Positions 1 to 9,083 are shown, numbered from the stretch's first letter. The stretch is DNA of 64,000 bases from Fodinibius sp034521915 (GCF_034521915.1 NZ_JAXHLU010000020.1:1-64000), one strand, 5' to 3'. Numbers and translations are program-made. The notes: generated by a model not told the origin, from the letters alone.

Positions 1-494
1 CCCACTTCCTAACTAATTGACTAATTGGCTATAACTTTGGATTAGATGTGAAAAACGCTAATTACGCCCTTTCCATATCCAATTAGATTATTCGAGAAAT
101 AGTTAACAAGGTACTCAATTTGGCATTTTCAAGGCAAAAGTAAGACATAGGTGTAAATCCAATAGTACCTGTCTATTATCCTGTGATAATATGCGACCAA
201 GGTTAATAAGATGCCTTATTTGATAACACCTATAATTTAATCCGGAACATTTTTGCCTATGTGGAATATGAATATTAGAAGGAGAAATTATTGATGAGAA
301 GATTTAAGATTAATTTTTTTTAATATTAATTAATTTTCCTTAATATATGTGTGGAGATAGCACTCAGTACAAATATAACGGCAATTATTAAACTCTATTT
401 GTAACAACGGTTACTGAAATATCTCTTGTAAATGATGAGCACTAAAAAAACATGTGTGTTAGGTTACCTAAATATCATCTAAAAACCCTATATC
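1..494. other. AT-rich gap, no gene seen
   Basis: No open reading frame of useful length lies here. A TAACTTTG at 32-39 fits the Bacteroidota -7 consensus TAnnTTTG but has no gene directly behind it. A good Shine-Dalgarno (AAGGAG, 279-284) precedes an ATG at 294, but that frame closes after nine codons at 323. A near-perfect palindrome, TTAGGTTACCTAA, lies at 459-471, 23 bases before the small ORF at 495. The stretch looks like decayed or regulatory sequence. Confidence 0.5.
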
Positions 495-758
495 ATGCAC
501 AATAATAAAAGTTTTCGGCTTACATATTATTTATTTCTCAACGCAATCGGCTTTGCAATATGCATTGCTCTCACAAGTATTTTATCATGGCCTTTACTTG
601 CTGAGGTTTCGATAGCTGGAAGCATTTACGTTCTGTTTATTGTATTTGGAAAGTATCTATTTAATTCTCCCTTGATACAAATAGATCATGATCTGGCTAG
701 TTTATTTAGAAATCTCAGATTTCAACTAAAACAGTTACAAGATGCTGAGAAAGGATAA
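495..758 (+). CDS. Small predicted membrane protein, unknown function
   Basis: I do not recognise this 87-residue protein. It has two hydrophobic stretches (about residues 10-32 and 36-55) that would form two membrane segments, followed by a polar tail of about 30 residues with the heptad-like stretch LASLFRNLRFQLKQLQ, perhaps a short amphipathic or coiled helix. The ATG start has no clear ribosome binding site. It ends 54 bases from the convergent WecA-like gene and lies alone in an AT-rich region, so the context gives no role. The hydrophobic pattern supports a real gene, but spurious prediction is possible. Confidence 0.45.
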   Translation: MHNNKSFRLTYYLFLNAIGFAICIALTSILSWPLLAEVSIAGSIYVLFIVFGKYLFNSPLIQIDHDLASLFRNLRFQLKQLQDAEKG

Positions 759-812
759 GTAGCAGACCGTTGTTTTTGTGAAGTAAAATACCGGTTTTAT
801 GAACAGCTTTAG

Positions 813-1925
813 TTACTGTTTTATATTCTTGATGGATATTTTCTTGTCACTAAATTCCAGTAGTGGCTCAAGGCTACTATATAGAAATTTTGTGGCAGGC
901 AATAGCATCATTCCTAATATTGTTATTGTCAAGAACATAAGAGTAGTATTCATTATCCCACTTAGTGAGTAGGCTATAGCAATAATCAATAGATTTCCTA
1001 TCCAATAAGAAATTGAAATAAAAGCTTTAGTCATTATAGAAGACTCAGTTAATCTCTTATGAATATGTGTCTTCACAAAAGGATTCTTGCCGGTTACAAG
1101 TCTGATATAAAGTGCCCTGAGAATATCAGCTGCCGGAATTATCATCACTGCAAAAGCAAAAATAATTGAGTTATCAATATGCCAGGGATTACCTATAATT
1201 GTATTGTTAATCTGAATAAATTGAACACTTATAAACACAAGTACAAAACCAATTAATAACGAACCAGTATCCCCTAATGAAACTTTTGTAGGATGCATAT
1301 TATAGATTAAGAACCCAAGCAGCGCTCCGGCTATCACAAAGGATAATATTGCAAGCGTATAGAATCCTGCTCCCAAAAACCAAATGCCAAATATCGATGA
1401 AATAATAATACCTACTCCCCCGGCAAGTACGTCTACTTCATTAATATATTTGAATGAATTAACAAAGAGGACAAATAAAGAGATTGTTACAACAGCACCA
1501 ACCCAAAAAGGTACTTCATAAATCCCAAATAACCCGCCGAAGTTTGTAATTAAAACTTTTCCAGCAATAACTATTTCAGCAGATGCAAGGAATTGAATAA
1601 CTAATTTTTTTGGAGTGGTTAATTCCAATATGTCATCGTTTATTCCTGTAAGAATAAGCATAAATAACGATGCCACTAAAAACGGATATGATTCCAGTTG
1701 ATTAGCATGACCCCAAATAGAAAAGGCAATTAAAAACGCCGCAAATATGCCCATACCCCCAAGGTTTGGAACATCTGCAACCGTAACTTTTTTCTGCCCC
1801 TCTGGTGGATTGTCGATCAACTCTTTGAGACCGGCAATTTTTACAATAACCGGCATAAATGCGTAACTAATCAAAAATGCTGTTACAACTGCCAGTATTA
1901 CCCCTATTGTACTTTCGAACCCCAT
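813..1925 (-). CDS. WecA/MraY-family polyprenyl-phosphate sugar-1-phosphate transferase with altered active-site motif
   Basis: This 370-residue, about 11-segment membrane protein belongs to glycosyltransferase family 4. Such enzymes move a sugar-1-phosphate from a UDP-sugar to undecaprenyl phosphate at the inner membrane, starting O-antigen, teichoic acid or capsule synthesis. Visible family motifs are IDNPP (37-41), GINDDILEL (94-102), LGDTGS (217-222) and HIHKRL (287-292). The motif normally written N-x-F-N-L-I-D-G-I-D-G-L-A-G-G aligns without gaps to residues 156-170, but here it reads NSFKYINEVDVLAGG: the second Asn is Lys159, the first Asp is Asn162 and both DG glycines are changed, while Asp165 is kept. 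Activity or specificity may therefore differ from WecA. The neighbouring SLBB gene fits a polysaccharide role. The family is clear; the substrate is not. Confidence 0.8.
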   Translation of the reverse strand: MGFESTIGVILAVVTAFLISYAFMPVIVKIAGLKELIDNPPEGQKKVTVADVPNLGGMGIFAAFLIAFSIWGHANQLESYPFLVASLFMLILTGINDDILELTTPKKLVIQFLASAEIVIAGKVLITNFGGLFGIYEVPFWVGAVVTISLFVLFVNSFKYINEVDVLAGGVGIIISSIFGIWFLGAGFYTLAILSFVIAGALLGFLIYNMHPTKVSLGDTGSLLIGFVLVFISVQFIQINNTIIGNPWHIDNSIIFAFAVMIIPAADILRALYIRLVTGKNPFVKTHIHKRLTESSIMTKAFISISYWIGNLLIIAIAYSLSGIMNTTLMFLTITILGMMLLPATKFLYSSLEPLLEFSDKKISIKNIKQ

Positions 1926-2174
1926 TATTAGCTCTCCAATATTTCTTTAGCAAACGTTAAATTTTACTTTATATGCAAAAAGTACAAAACTTTTAAATGT
2001 ACTTTGCATTTTTCTCTCTATTACTAAGTCTGATTATTTTATTAAAATTAATGACTTAAGTCAAAATTTATTTTGGGAAAAGAAAATTCAAACATCCTAT
2101 TTATATAAAGATATTCAGTACCTATTGCTGACTTCTAATCAAATTTATTTAAACTAATTTTCAAATCACTACCA

Positions 2175-2690
2175 TTAATTATTGACAATGCGGTCATATG
2201 CAATAATCCCAGAAATTATCAGCGTAAGGAAAGGAGTTACGTTTCTTACCGCTTGGATAAAAGTTCTTTTCCGATGTACTTTTATGGTAATGGTATCATT
2301 ATTTTGCAACACAAAATTTCTCATTTCACGAGGTAAAGGTTCATTTGGTTTGAATCTAAATACATTTACTATCTCACGCTCATTTTCAGGAGAGTATCGC
2401 AAAACAAATGCTTCTATACCCAGAACTCTTCTTTCTTCTGTATTAACAACAGGACCTCTGGCATAGGAAATTAAATCTGTTATCGAAGTGCCTTGGGGTA
2501 CCATGTACCTTCCCGGATTTCTAACATCTCCCCATAAATTCAACGTATCAGCCAATTGTCCGGGTTCAGCAACTTTAATTATACCTTCATTAGCAAATTG
2601 TTCTAATTCACCTTGAGCATTCGAATCTATTACTCCTAAAAAAATAATAAGTGAAGTAATGCCAATTAAGAACGTGAATTTTTTAAACAT
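2175..2690 (-). CDS. SLBB-domain exported protein (polysaccharide-export-like)
   Basis: The frame is open up to 2783, but the ATG at 2690 gives a proper signal peptide (MFKKFTFLIGITSLIIFLGV, then SNAQG), so I place the start there; the product is 171 residues. Residues about 50-80 (LWGDVRNPGRYMVPQGTSIT, then DLISYARG) match an SLBB fold, the beta-grasp domain of Wza-type exporters that often binds sugars. A single hydrophobic segment close to the C-terminus (PFLTLIISGIIAYD) would anchor it in a membrane. It lacks the N-terminal Poly_export domain of true Wza, so it is a small accessory SLBB protein. It lies 249 bases upstream of the WecA-like gene on the same strand, which suggests a shared envelope polysaccharide role. 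Confidence 0.65.
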   Translation of the reverse strand: MFKKFTFLIGITSLIIFLGVIDSNAQGELEQFANEGIIKVAEPGQLADTLNLWGDVRNPGRYMVPQGTSITDLISYARGPVVNTEERRVLGIEAFVLRYSPENEREIVNVFRFKPNEPLPREMRNFVLQNNDTITIKVHRKRTFIQAVRNVTPFLTLIISGIIAYDRIVNN

Positions 2691-3026
2691 AAATTTATAG
2701 TAAGACATATATTCTGATTTATATATAGAAATAACGAAAAAAAGATATTTACGGATTCCTAATACTACTTTATCACTTCCCAAATTAAATTTCGAATACG
2801 ACCAATTAACTCGAGAATCAAAACTAAATTCCTCAGTATCAAGTCGAAATAAAATTAGGTTCTAATGTATGAAATTTTTCCTTCCATTTATGTAATCTTA
2901 GTACATTTTAATGCAATTTCTTTTACTCCCCCCATTATTTTAACATAAACAATGTGATGAGAATTATACTAAACGGAAAACAGTATATTAGCTCTTGGCA
3001 GCTAAATCTATAGAATTAGACCAGAT
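2691..3026. other. AT-rich gap, no gene seen
   Basis: This is the leader of the SLBB gene and the downstream side of rnc. The only structure I see is a 6-base inverted repeat, TTAGCT/AGCTAA (2988-2993 and 3000-3005), just after the rnc stop. It has no good T-run, so it is a weak terminator candidate at best. Confidence 0.4.
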
Positions 3027-3773
3027 TTATTGCTCAAGTATCTTCAGGGCTTTGCGAGCAGCCTCCTGCTCAGCTTCTTTTTTACTCTTGCCTTTGCCTT
3101 GGGCCATAGGTTTCTCATCAACATAGACTTCAACCCCAAAAGTTTTGTCATGGCCAGGACCGCTTTCAGAAATCACTTCGTAGGTAGGAATTTCCATTTG
3201 CTCTGCTTGGGCAAACTCCAACAGCAGGCTTTTATAGTTATCAAGGGTATTTACGATCTGGTCAAAATTGACGTATTGCTCAATAACATTTCGTACAAAT
3301 TTAGAGGCGGGTTTATATCCCAGATCAAGGTACAGTGCACCTACAAGTGCTTCAAAAAGATCAGATAAAACACTTTTGGATTCTTCAATACCTTGTCCAC
3401 GCACCCGTTCCCCCAAAAGCATAAGATTATTAAGCTCCAGTTTATCAGCATACATTGCCAGGGTGTTCCCCTTAACGAGTTTAGCCCGTAATTTCGTTAA
3501 AAAACCCTCATTTTCGTTGGGGAAAAGATCAAAGATAATTTCAGTAACAATCAGATCAAGAACGGCATCTCCCAAGAATTCGAGACGTTCATACGAATCA
3601 ATAGATGAAAATTTATCATCGGCCAATGTTGAGCGATGGCGAAGGGCACGTATATAGATAAACGGATTATCAATTGAGGTGCCGATAATCCGTTCGAGCT
3701 TTTTTATTCTTTTTTGCTGCTCAGGTGGTAACTCTTCGTCTGTTTGAAAATATGACCTGAGTTTATCAAACAT
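3027..3773 (-). CDS. rnc: Ribonuclease III
   Basis: This endonuclease cuts double-stranded RNA, including rRNA precursors and some mRNAs. The 248-residue protein has the RNase III signature ERLEFLGDAVLDL at 62-74. The acidic catalytic residues are Glu65, Asp69, Asp138 and Glu141. A double-stranded-RNA-binding domain occupies about 178-246, ending GKGKSKKEAEQEAARKALKIL. The N-terminal extension of about 25 charged residues is longer than in Escherichia coli (226 residues). The start lies 7 bases after the fabF stop, so the gene is the last of the fab block; a fabF-rnc junction is common in many phyla. Confidence 0.96.
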   Translation of the reverse strand: MFDKLRSYFQTDEELPPEQQKRIKKLERIIGTSIDNPFIYIRALRHRSTLADDKFSSIDSYERLEFLGDAVLDLIVTEIIFDLFPNENEGFLTKLRAKLVKGNTLAMYADKLELNNLMLLGERVRGQGIEESKSVLSDLFEALVGALYLDLGYKPASKFVRNVIEQYVNFDQIVNTLDNYKSLLLEFAQAEQMEIPTYEVISESGPGHDKTFGVEVYVDEKPMAQGKGKSKKEAEQEAARKALKILEQ

Positions 3774-3780
3774 TCACTAT

Positions 3781-5025
3781 TTACTCTTCAAATTTTTTAA
3801 ATACGAGCGTAGTGTTATGGCCGCCAAATCCAAATGCATTATTCAAGGCATATTTTACATCTCGTACTTCTGCTTCGTTGAAGGTATAATTTAGATCACA
3901 CTCCGGATCAGGCGTTTCGAAGTTGATCGTTGGCGGTATCATCCCATGATAAGTCGATAACAAGGTAGCTAACGACTCAATTGCCCCGGCAGCGCCAAGG
4001 GCATGTCCTGTCATCGACTTGGTAGAATTGTGATTAATTTCATACGCATGATCCCCAAACACCTTTTTAATGGAATTTGTCTCGGCAATATCGCCAAGCG
4101 GCGTTGAAGTGCCATGCATATTGATGTGATCTACCTCTTCTTTTTCAATACCTGCGGAATCAAGTGCTCTGTTAAGAGCTAAAATAACCCCTTCTCCATC
4201 AGGATCAGGAGCAGTAATATGGTGCGCATCAGCAGAAAAACCATATCCTACAATTTCACCATATATTTGAGCACCTCGTTCTTTCGCATGCTCATACTCT
4301 TCTAAAAATAGAATTCCTGATCCCTCACCCAGTACAAATCCATCCCTGTTTTTATCAAAGGGACGTGATGCAGTTTGAGGATCATCATTACGGGTAGACA
4401 TCGCCTTCATAGAGTTAAAGCCGGCTACGCCAATGCGTGAAACCGGAGCTTCAGAACCTCCCGAGACAGCCATTTCGGCCTGTCCATGTTTGATAGAGTC
4501 GTAAGCCAAAGCAATATTATGTGAACCGGTAGCACATGCTGAAACAGCACAAAAATTGGGGCCTTTAAATCCATATTTAATGGAAATTTGTCCCGCTACC
4601 ATATCGGGTATTAATTTGGGGATAAAGAACGGAGACACACCTCTCGGGCCATGTTCATGAAATGAGATGGACTGCTCATAAAAGGTATTCATACCTCCTA
4701 TGCCCGTTCCAACAATTACGGCCACATCATCTTTATTGATCTCATCCAAATCGAGACCGGTATCCTGGATTGCTTCTTCGGCTGCAATAAGCGCATACTG
4801 GCAAAATTTGTCCAGCCGGCGCGCTTCCTTGCGCTCGAAATAGTCTTGTTCGTCGTACTCTTCTATTTGTGCGGCAAATTGGGTTGGAAAATCAGAAGTG
4901 TCAAAATGCTCAATAGGCTGAGCTCCACTCTTACCCGATATTAACCCATTCCAGAAATCAGGTGCCGTCTTACCTACTGGGGTAAGGGCACCGATTCCGG
5001 TAATTACAACTCTGCGATTAGACAT
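3781..5025 (-). CDS. fabF: Beta-ketoacyl-ACP synthase II
   Basis: FabF condenses malonyl-ACP with a growing acyl-ACP in fatty acid elongation and sets the temperature response of unsaturated chains in many bacteria. The 414-residue protein shows the Cys-His-His triad of elongating enzymes: Cys164 in SACATGSHN, His304 in NMHGTSTP and His341 in TGHALGAAGA. Length and motifs are typical of the FabF family (about 410 residues). It starts 26 bases after acpP and is followed 7 bases later by rnc, all on the same strand, so acpP-fabF-rnc are probably co-transcribed. Confidence 0.97.
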   Translation of the reverse strand: MSNRRVVITGIGALTPVGKTAPDFWNGLISGKSGAQPIEHFDTSDFPTQFAAQIEEYDEQDYFERKEARRLDKFCQYALIAAEEAIQDTGLDLDEINKDDVAVIVGTGIGGMNTFYEQSISFHEHGPRGVSPFFIPKLIPDMVAGQISIKYGFKGPNFCAVSACATGSHNIALAYDSIKHGQAEMAVSGGSEAPVSRIGVAGFNSMKAMSTRNDDPQTASRPFDKNRDGFVLGEGSGILFLEEYEHAKERGAQIYGEIVGYGFSADAHHITAPDPDGEGVILALNRALDSAGIEKEEVDHINMHGTSTPLGDIAETNSIKKVFGDHAYEINHNSTKSMTGHALGAAGAIESLATLLSTYHGMIPPTINFETPDPECDLNYTFNEAEVRDVKYALNNAFGFGGHNTTLVFKKFEE

Positions 5026-5051
5026 GCTAAAAAATTTAGCGCTTGAGAATG

Positions 5052-5291
5052 TTAGCTTACTTTCTCCTGAAGATATTCAACAGCATTACCTACTGTAGCA
5101 ATGTTTTCTGCATCTTCATCAGGAATACTGATATCAAATTCTTTTTCGAACTCCATAATGAGTTCAACAGTATCCAATGAATCAGCACCTAAATCGTTGG
5201 TGAAGTTCGCTTCGTGCGTAACTTCTGATTCATCAACACCTAATTTATCAACGATAATTGATTTTACTTTTGATTCAACGTCTTGAGACAT
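5052..5291 (-). CDS. acpP: Acyl carrier protein
   Basis: This small acidic four-helix protein carries the growing fatty acyl chain on a phosphopantetheine arm. The 79-residue sequence has the attachment motif GADSLDTVEL, with Ser38 as the modified residue, followed by the usual acidic recognition helix II. It lies between fabG and fabF. The 147-base gap to fabG is the largest inside this gene block and contains a hairpin (5381-5408), so acpP may have its own transcript or processed end, as expected for a protein needed in high amounts. Confidence 0.97.
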   Translation of the reverse strand: MSQDVESKVKSIIVDKLGVDESEVTHEANFTNDLGADSLDTVELIMEFEKEFDISIPDEDAENIATVGNAVEYLQEKVS

Positions 5292-5380
5292 AACGGTAAT
5301 TTAACTTATGTTCGGGTTAATTTTAATGAAAAGTGCCCACTTTCGTTAAGCATGGGCTGAAAATACAATTTAAATTTATA

Positions 5381-5408
5381 AAATACACTTTATGTAAAGA
5401 GTGTATTT
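5381..5408 (-). terminator. Hairpin between fabG and acpP, possible attenuator or processing site
   Basis: AAATACACT (5381-5389) and AGTGTATTT (5400-5408) form a perfect 9-base inverted repeat with a 10-base loop, and the loop can itself extend the pairing. Read in the direction of the operon, the hairpin is followed by TTATAAATTT and not by a clean T-run. It could be a weak terminator, an attenuator or an RNA-processing site that separates acpP expression from the upstream fab genes. Confidence 0.35.
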
Positions 5409-5438
5409 AGCTATACATTTTAATAATAATTCTTTGGG

Positions 5439-6188
5439 TTACATTCCCATTCCACCATCAACGCGTATGGTTTCCCCGGTAATGTAAGAACTGAGGTCTG
5501 AAGCTAAAAATAATACTGTATTAGCAACTTCTTCGGCATTCCCGGCACGCGCCATAGGTGTTTCCTCTTTGATTGCTTCAAGAATTTCCTCATCCAGTTC
5601 ATCTGTCATTTCCGTAGTAATATATCCGGGTGCTATTACATTTGCACGGATGTTTCTGGAAGCAAACTCTTTAGCATAAGATTTCGTAAATCCAATAATT
5701 CCTGCTTTAGAAGCGGCGTAATTACTTTGTCCTGCATTTCCGGAAAGCCCCACAATAGAACTAATGTTTATGATGGATCCGCCACGATTTCGCATCATCG
5801 GCTTGGCAACAGCTTTGCTGTAATTAAAAATGCTTTTCAGGTTCGTATCTATTACTTGATCCCACTGTTCTTCGCTCATCCGTAGGATCAGATTATCGCG
5901 AGTGATGCCGGCATTGTTAACCAGAATATCCAGCTTTTCCCAGTCATCTGTTAACTCAGAAATAACTTCTTCTGCTTTTTCAAGCTTCACAGCATCAGCC
6001 TGAATAGCTTTTGCCTTACTACCCTTGGCTTCAATTTCTTTCTTTACTTCATTGGCTGCATCAACTGAACTGGCAAAAGTAATCGCTACATCGGCTCCAT
6101 AATCTGCCAACGTTAATGCAATAGATCGACCAATTCCACGACTTCCTCCTGTTACTAACGCTGTCTTTCCTTTAAGTGATAAACTCAT
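5439..6188 (-). CDS. fabG: 3-oxoacyl-ACP reductase
   Basis: FabG reduces 3-ketoacyl-ACP to 3-hydroxyacyl-ACP with NADPH in each elongation cycle. The 249-residue short-chain dehydrogenase has the cofactor loop TGGSRGIG (13-20), the NNAG motif (91-94) and the catalytic Ser144, Tyr157 and Lys161. It ends in the typical DGGMGM tail. It starts 11 bases after the fabD stop. Position between fabD and acpP separates it from the many other SDR enzymes with the same fold. Confidence 0.96.
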   Translation of the reverse strand: MSLSLKGKTALVTGGSRGIGRSIALTLADYGADVAITFASSVDAANEVKKEIEAKGSKAKAIQADAVKLEKAEEVISELTDDWEKLDILVNNAGITRDNLILRMSEEQWDQVIDTNLKSIFNYSKAVAKPMMRNRGGSIINISSIVGLSGNAGQSNYAASKAGIIGFTKSYAKEFASRNIRANVIAPGYITTEMTDELDEEILEAIKEETPMARAGNAEEVANTVLFLASDLSSYITGETIRVDGGMGM

Positions 6189-6199
6189 CGTAATTAATT

Positions 6200-7087
6200 T
6201 TATTGATAACCATTTGTTTCAACATCGTCTAACGTTCGCTTCACAAGTCCCTGCAAAACTTTGCCAGGCCCTACCTCAACAAACGATTCAGCCCCATTCT
6301 CATGCATATTCTGAAGCGTCTGCGTCCATCGCACAGGATTCAGCAACTGATTTAAAACGTTTGATCGAATTTCTTCAGGATCTGTCGTCGGTTCTGCTGT
6401 ATAATTACTATAAATGGGACAATCGGGTTTAGAAATATCAAGCGTTTCCAAGCTTTCTTTCAGTCCATCATAAGCAGGTTGCATCAGTGACGAGTGAAAA
6501 GCTCCACTCACCGGAAGTTTCTTTGCCAAGCGGCAGCCCTCTTCTTTCAATAATGCTACCGCTTTATCGATGGCTTCTTCATCTCCGGAAATTACCACTT
6601 GCCCGGGACAGTTATAATTTGCAGCAATAACCTCTTTCCCAACCTCTTCGGTTGCCTGCTCACAAATTTGTTCTACAATGTCATCATCCATGCCAATAAC
6701 AGCGGCCATTGTCCCGGGATTATTTTCTCCGGCCTGTTGCATCAGTTTACCGCGCCGACGTACAATTTTGAGAGCATCTTCAAATGTTATAGCTCCACAG
6801 GCTACAAGTGCAGAAAACTCACCCAGGCTGTGTCCTGCAACCATATCAGGAGTTGCATCTAGCGTATTAAACAACGCAATGGAATGTAAAAAGATGGCAG
6901 GCTGAGTGAATTCCGTTTGTTTCAACTTTTCCTCAGGTCCCTCAAACATAATCTGTTTAAGGTCGAAGCCAAGAATATTGTTTGCTTCATCTATATAAGA
7001 AGCAAATTGCTCATTATCATCATAGTGAGATTTTCCCATTCCAACAGATTGTGATCCCTGTCCGGGAAACAAATACGCTGTACTCAT
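6200..7087 (-). CDS. fabD: Malonyl-CoA:ACP transacylase
   Basis: FabD transfers malonyl groups from CoA to the acyl carrier protein, supplying the elongation substrate. The 295-residue protein has the oxyanion loop FPGQGSQ (7-13), the nucleophile motif GHSLGE with Ser87, and His198 in AFHSSLM. It begins 3 bases after the fabH stop, showing tight coupling inside the operon. Length is normal for the family, slightly short at the C-terminus. Confidence 0.96.
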   Translation of the reverse strand: MSTAYLFPGQGSQSVGMGKSHYDDNEQFASYIDEANNILGFDLKQIMFEGPEEKLKQTEFTQPAIFLHSIALFNTLDATPDMVAGHSLGEFSALVACGAITFEDALKIVRRRGKLMQQAGENNPGTMAAVIGMDDDIVEQICEQATEEVGKEVIAANYNCPGQVVISGDEEAIDKAVALLKEEGCRLAKKLPVSGAFHSSLMQPAYDGLKESLETLDISKPDCPIYSNYTAEPTTDPEEIRSNVLNQLLNPVRWTQTLQNMHENGAESFVEVGPGKVLQGLVKRTLDDVETNGYQ

Positions 7088-7090
7088 AAC

Positions 7091-8086
7091 TTATTTCCAC
7101 CCCCATTTTAGATAGATTGATCCCCAGGTATAACCTCCGCCAAATGCGGCCAGGATCAAATTATCTCCGTGTTCCAATTTATCTTTCCAGTCATATAAAC
7201 AAAGTGGTATAGTCGCGGCTGTTGTATTTCCATATTTGTCAATATTCACCATCACCTTGTCGCTGTCCAGCCCCATACGATTGGCTGTAGCATTGATGAT
7301 ACGCAAATTCGCCTGGTGTGGAACCAGCCAAGCTACATCATCAGCAGTAAGATCATTCTTCTCCATAATTTCTTCTGAAACATCAGCCATACCAACAGTC
7401 GCTTTCTTAAAAACAGTGCGTCCATCTTGTTTAGCGTAGTGCAGCCGTTCGGTCACGGTCTGCTCGCTGGCCGGATTTAAACTACCTCCCGCCGGCTGAT
7501 ATAAGGATAAATTCGTATCTCCCTCAGATCGATGGATATAATCAATAATTCCTGTTTCATCTTCTGAAGCTTCAAGCAAAACGGCCCCCGCTCCGTCACC
7601 AAATAAAATACAGGTTGATCGATCAGTATAATCGATAATTGAGCTCATTTTATCGGCACCAATTACCAACACTTTTTCAGCCCGACCTGATTCAATAAAA
7701 TTAGCTCCTGTTGTAAGTGCATACAAAAACCCGGAGCAAGCAGCGGATAAATCAAAAGCATAGGCGTTACTGGCTCCAATCTCCTTTTGGACTAAACATG
7801 CTGTGGCCGGAAAAAGATAATCAGGCGTTACCGTTGCTAAAATAATAGTATCTATCTCTTCGCCGGTAATCCCTCGCTCTTCAAGCACTTCTTTAGCTGC
7901 CTCTGCCCCCATAAAGGCTGTGGCTTTGTCATCATCCTCAAGGATACGCCGTTCCACAATACCTGTTCGAGTCCGAATCCATTCATCATTTGTCTCTACC
8001 ATTTCTTCGAGATCGGCATTGGTCAGCCGATTCTCGGGCAGATAATGTCCTACTGCTGTTATTGCTGCTTGTGTTGCTTCCGCCAT
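7091..8086 (-). CDS. fabH: Beta-ketoacyl-ACP synthase III
   Basis: FabH starts fatty acid synthesis by condensing an acyl-CoA primer with malonyl-ACP. The 331-residue protein carries the Cys-His-Asn triad that separates it from FabF: Cys117 in DLSAACSGF, His257 in VPHQANLRI and Asn287 in YGNTTAATIPL. The glycine-rich end FGGGYTWGSI is also typical. It follows plsX by 13 bases, the order found in many bacteria. The sequence alone does not show whether branched primers are preferred. Confidence 0.96.
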   Translation of the reverse strand: MAEATQAAITAVGHYLPENRLTNADLEEMVETNDEWIRTRTGIVERRILEDDDKATAFMGAEAAKEVLEERGITGEEIDTIILATVTPDYLFPATACLVQKEIGASNAYAFDLSAACSGFLYALTTGANFIESGRAEKVLVIGADKMSSIIDYTDRSTCILFGDGAGAVLLEASEDETGIIDYIHRSEGDTNLSLYQPAGGSLNPASEQTVTERLHYAKQDGRTVFKKATVGMADVSEEIMEKNDLTADDVAWLVPHQANLRIINATANRMGLDSDKVMVNIDKYGNTTAATIPLCLYDWKDKLEHGDNLILAAFGGGYTWGSIYLKWGWK

Positions 8087-8099
8087 GTATGGGGGTTAT

Positions 8100-9083
8100 T
8101 TATTTAAGAGATGCTACAATTTTTTCGTTGATATTGTGGTCCACACATTTTGCGGCACTCAATATCATGTTTTTAATCGCTAACGGAGAACTGCTTCCAT
8201 GCCCTACCATTGTTAATCCATCAACACCTAAGAAAGGTACACCCCCAACCTTATCGGGATCGAACTCTGCAAGTGATGTTTTAAGTACTTTGCTGACCAA
8301 CTTCGCTTCCTCGGCTCCAAGCCCTAAATCTTTGATTCCCTTTTTCACAAATAATTCAAGGGCTTCTGGAATCGATTCGCCAAATTTGAGAATAATATTT
8401 CCAATCAAGCCGTCACATAAAAAGACATCAGCCTTTCCACTGAAAATATCACCGCCCTCCACATTCCCAATAAAATTGGGTAATGCCTGAAGTTCGTTAT
8501 GGGCATTTTTTAGATTTTCTGTTCCTTTTTCTTCTTCTTCGCCCACATTCAGCAAACCAATCTGAGGATCATCCACATCCATAATTTCTTTGGCAAAGAC
8601 CCGGCCCATTTTTGCAAATTCAACAAACATCGATGGACGTACTTCCAGATTTGCTCCGGCATCCATTACCAGCCGTGGACCTTTAATTGTTGGATAAACA
8701 GTTGCAATAGTAGGACGACTTACGCCTTCCAACTTCCCTAAAAGAAATGTAGAGGCAGCCAGCAAAGCTCCCGTATTTCCGGCGCTAAGAAATGCATCAC
8801 ACTTCCCTTTTTTGTGCATTCCAACACCCGTAACAATAGAAGAGTTCTGCTTGGTTTTTACGGCCTGGGCAGGTGACTCGTCCATACCAATGATCTCAGG
8901 AGCATGCTGAACTAACAATCTTTCCTGATCATAGTCATGCCCTTCAAGTTCATTATTTATCACGTCTTCTGGTCCAATAAGAATAACCGTTAGATTGGGA
9001 TCTTCTTCAAGAGCCTGTATTGATCCTTCTACCGGACTTTTCGGATAGTAGTCGCCCCCTGCGGCATCTACAGCAATGATCAT
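8100..9083 (-). CDS. plsX: Phosphate acyltransferase PlsX
   Basis: PlsX converts acyl-ACP to acyl-phosphate, the donor for PlsY in phospholipid synthesis, and sits at the inner face of the membrane. The 327-residue protein begins IAVDAAGGDYYPKSPVEG, the family's N-terminal phosphate-binding motif (usually DAMGGD; here DAAGGD). It contains the conserved LSAGNTGALLA and the LCDGLIGNIILK segment. The gene lies 21 bases after rpmF and 13 before fabH, so membrane lipid synthesis is tied to the ribosomal protein and fab genes, as in many phyla. Confidence 0.95.
   Translation of the reverse strand: MIIAVDAAGGDYYPKSPVEGSIQALEEDPNLTVILIGPEDVINNELEGHDYDQERLLVQHAPEIIGMDESPAQAVKTKQNSSIVTGVGMHKKGKCDAFLSAGNTGALLAASTFLLGKLEGVSRPTIATVYPTIKGPRLVMDAGANLEVRPSMFVEFAKMGRVFAKEIMDVDDPQIGLLNVGEEEEKGTENLKNAHNELQALPNFIGNVEGGDIFSGKADVFLCDGLIGNIILKFGESIPEALELFVKKGIKDLGLGAEEAKLVSKVLKTSLAEFDPDKVGGVPFLGVDGLTMVGHGSSSPLAIKNMILSAAKCVDHNINEKIVASLK

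Noticed and set aside
279..323. Good Shine-Dalgarno with ATG at 294
   Set aside because: The frame ends after nine codons and AT-rich sequence follows, so it is not a supported gene.
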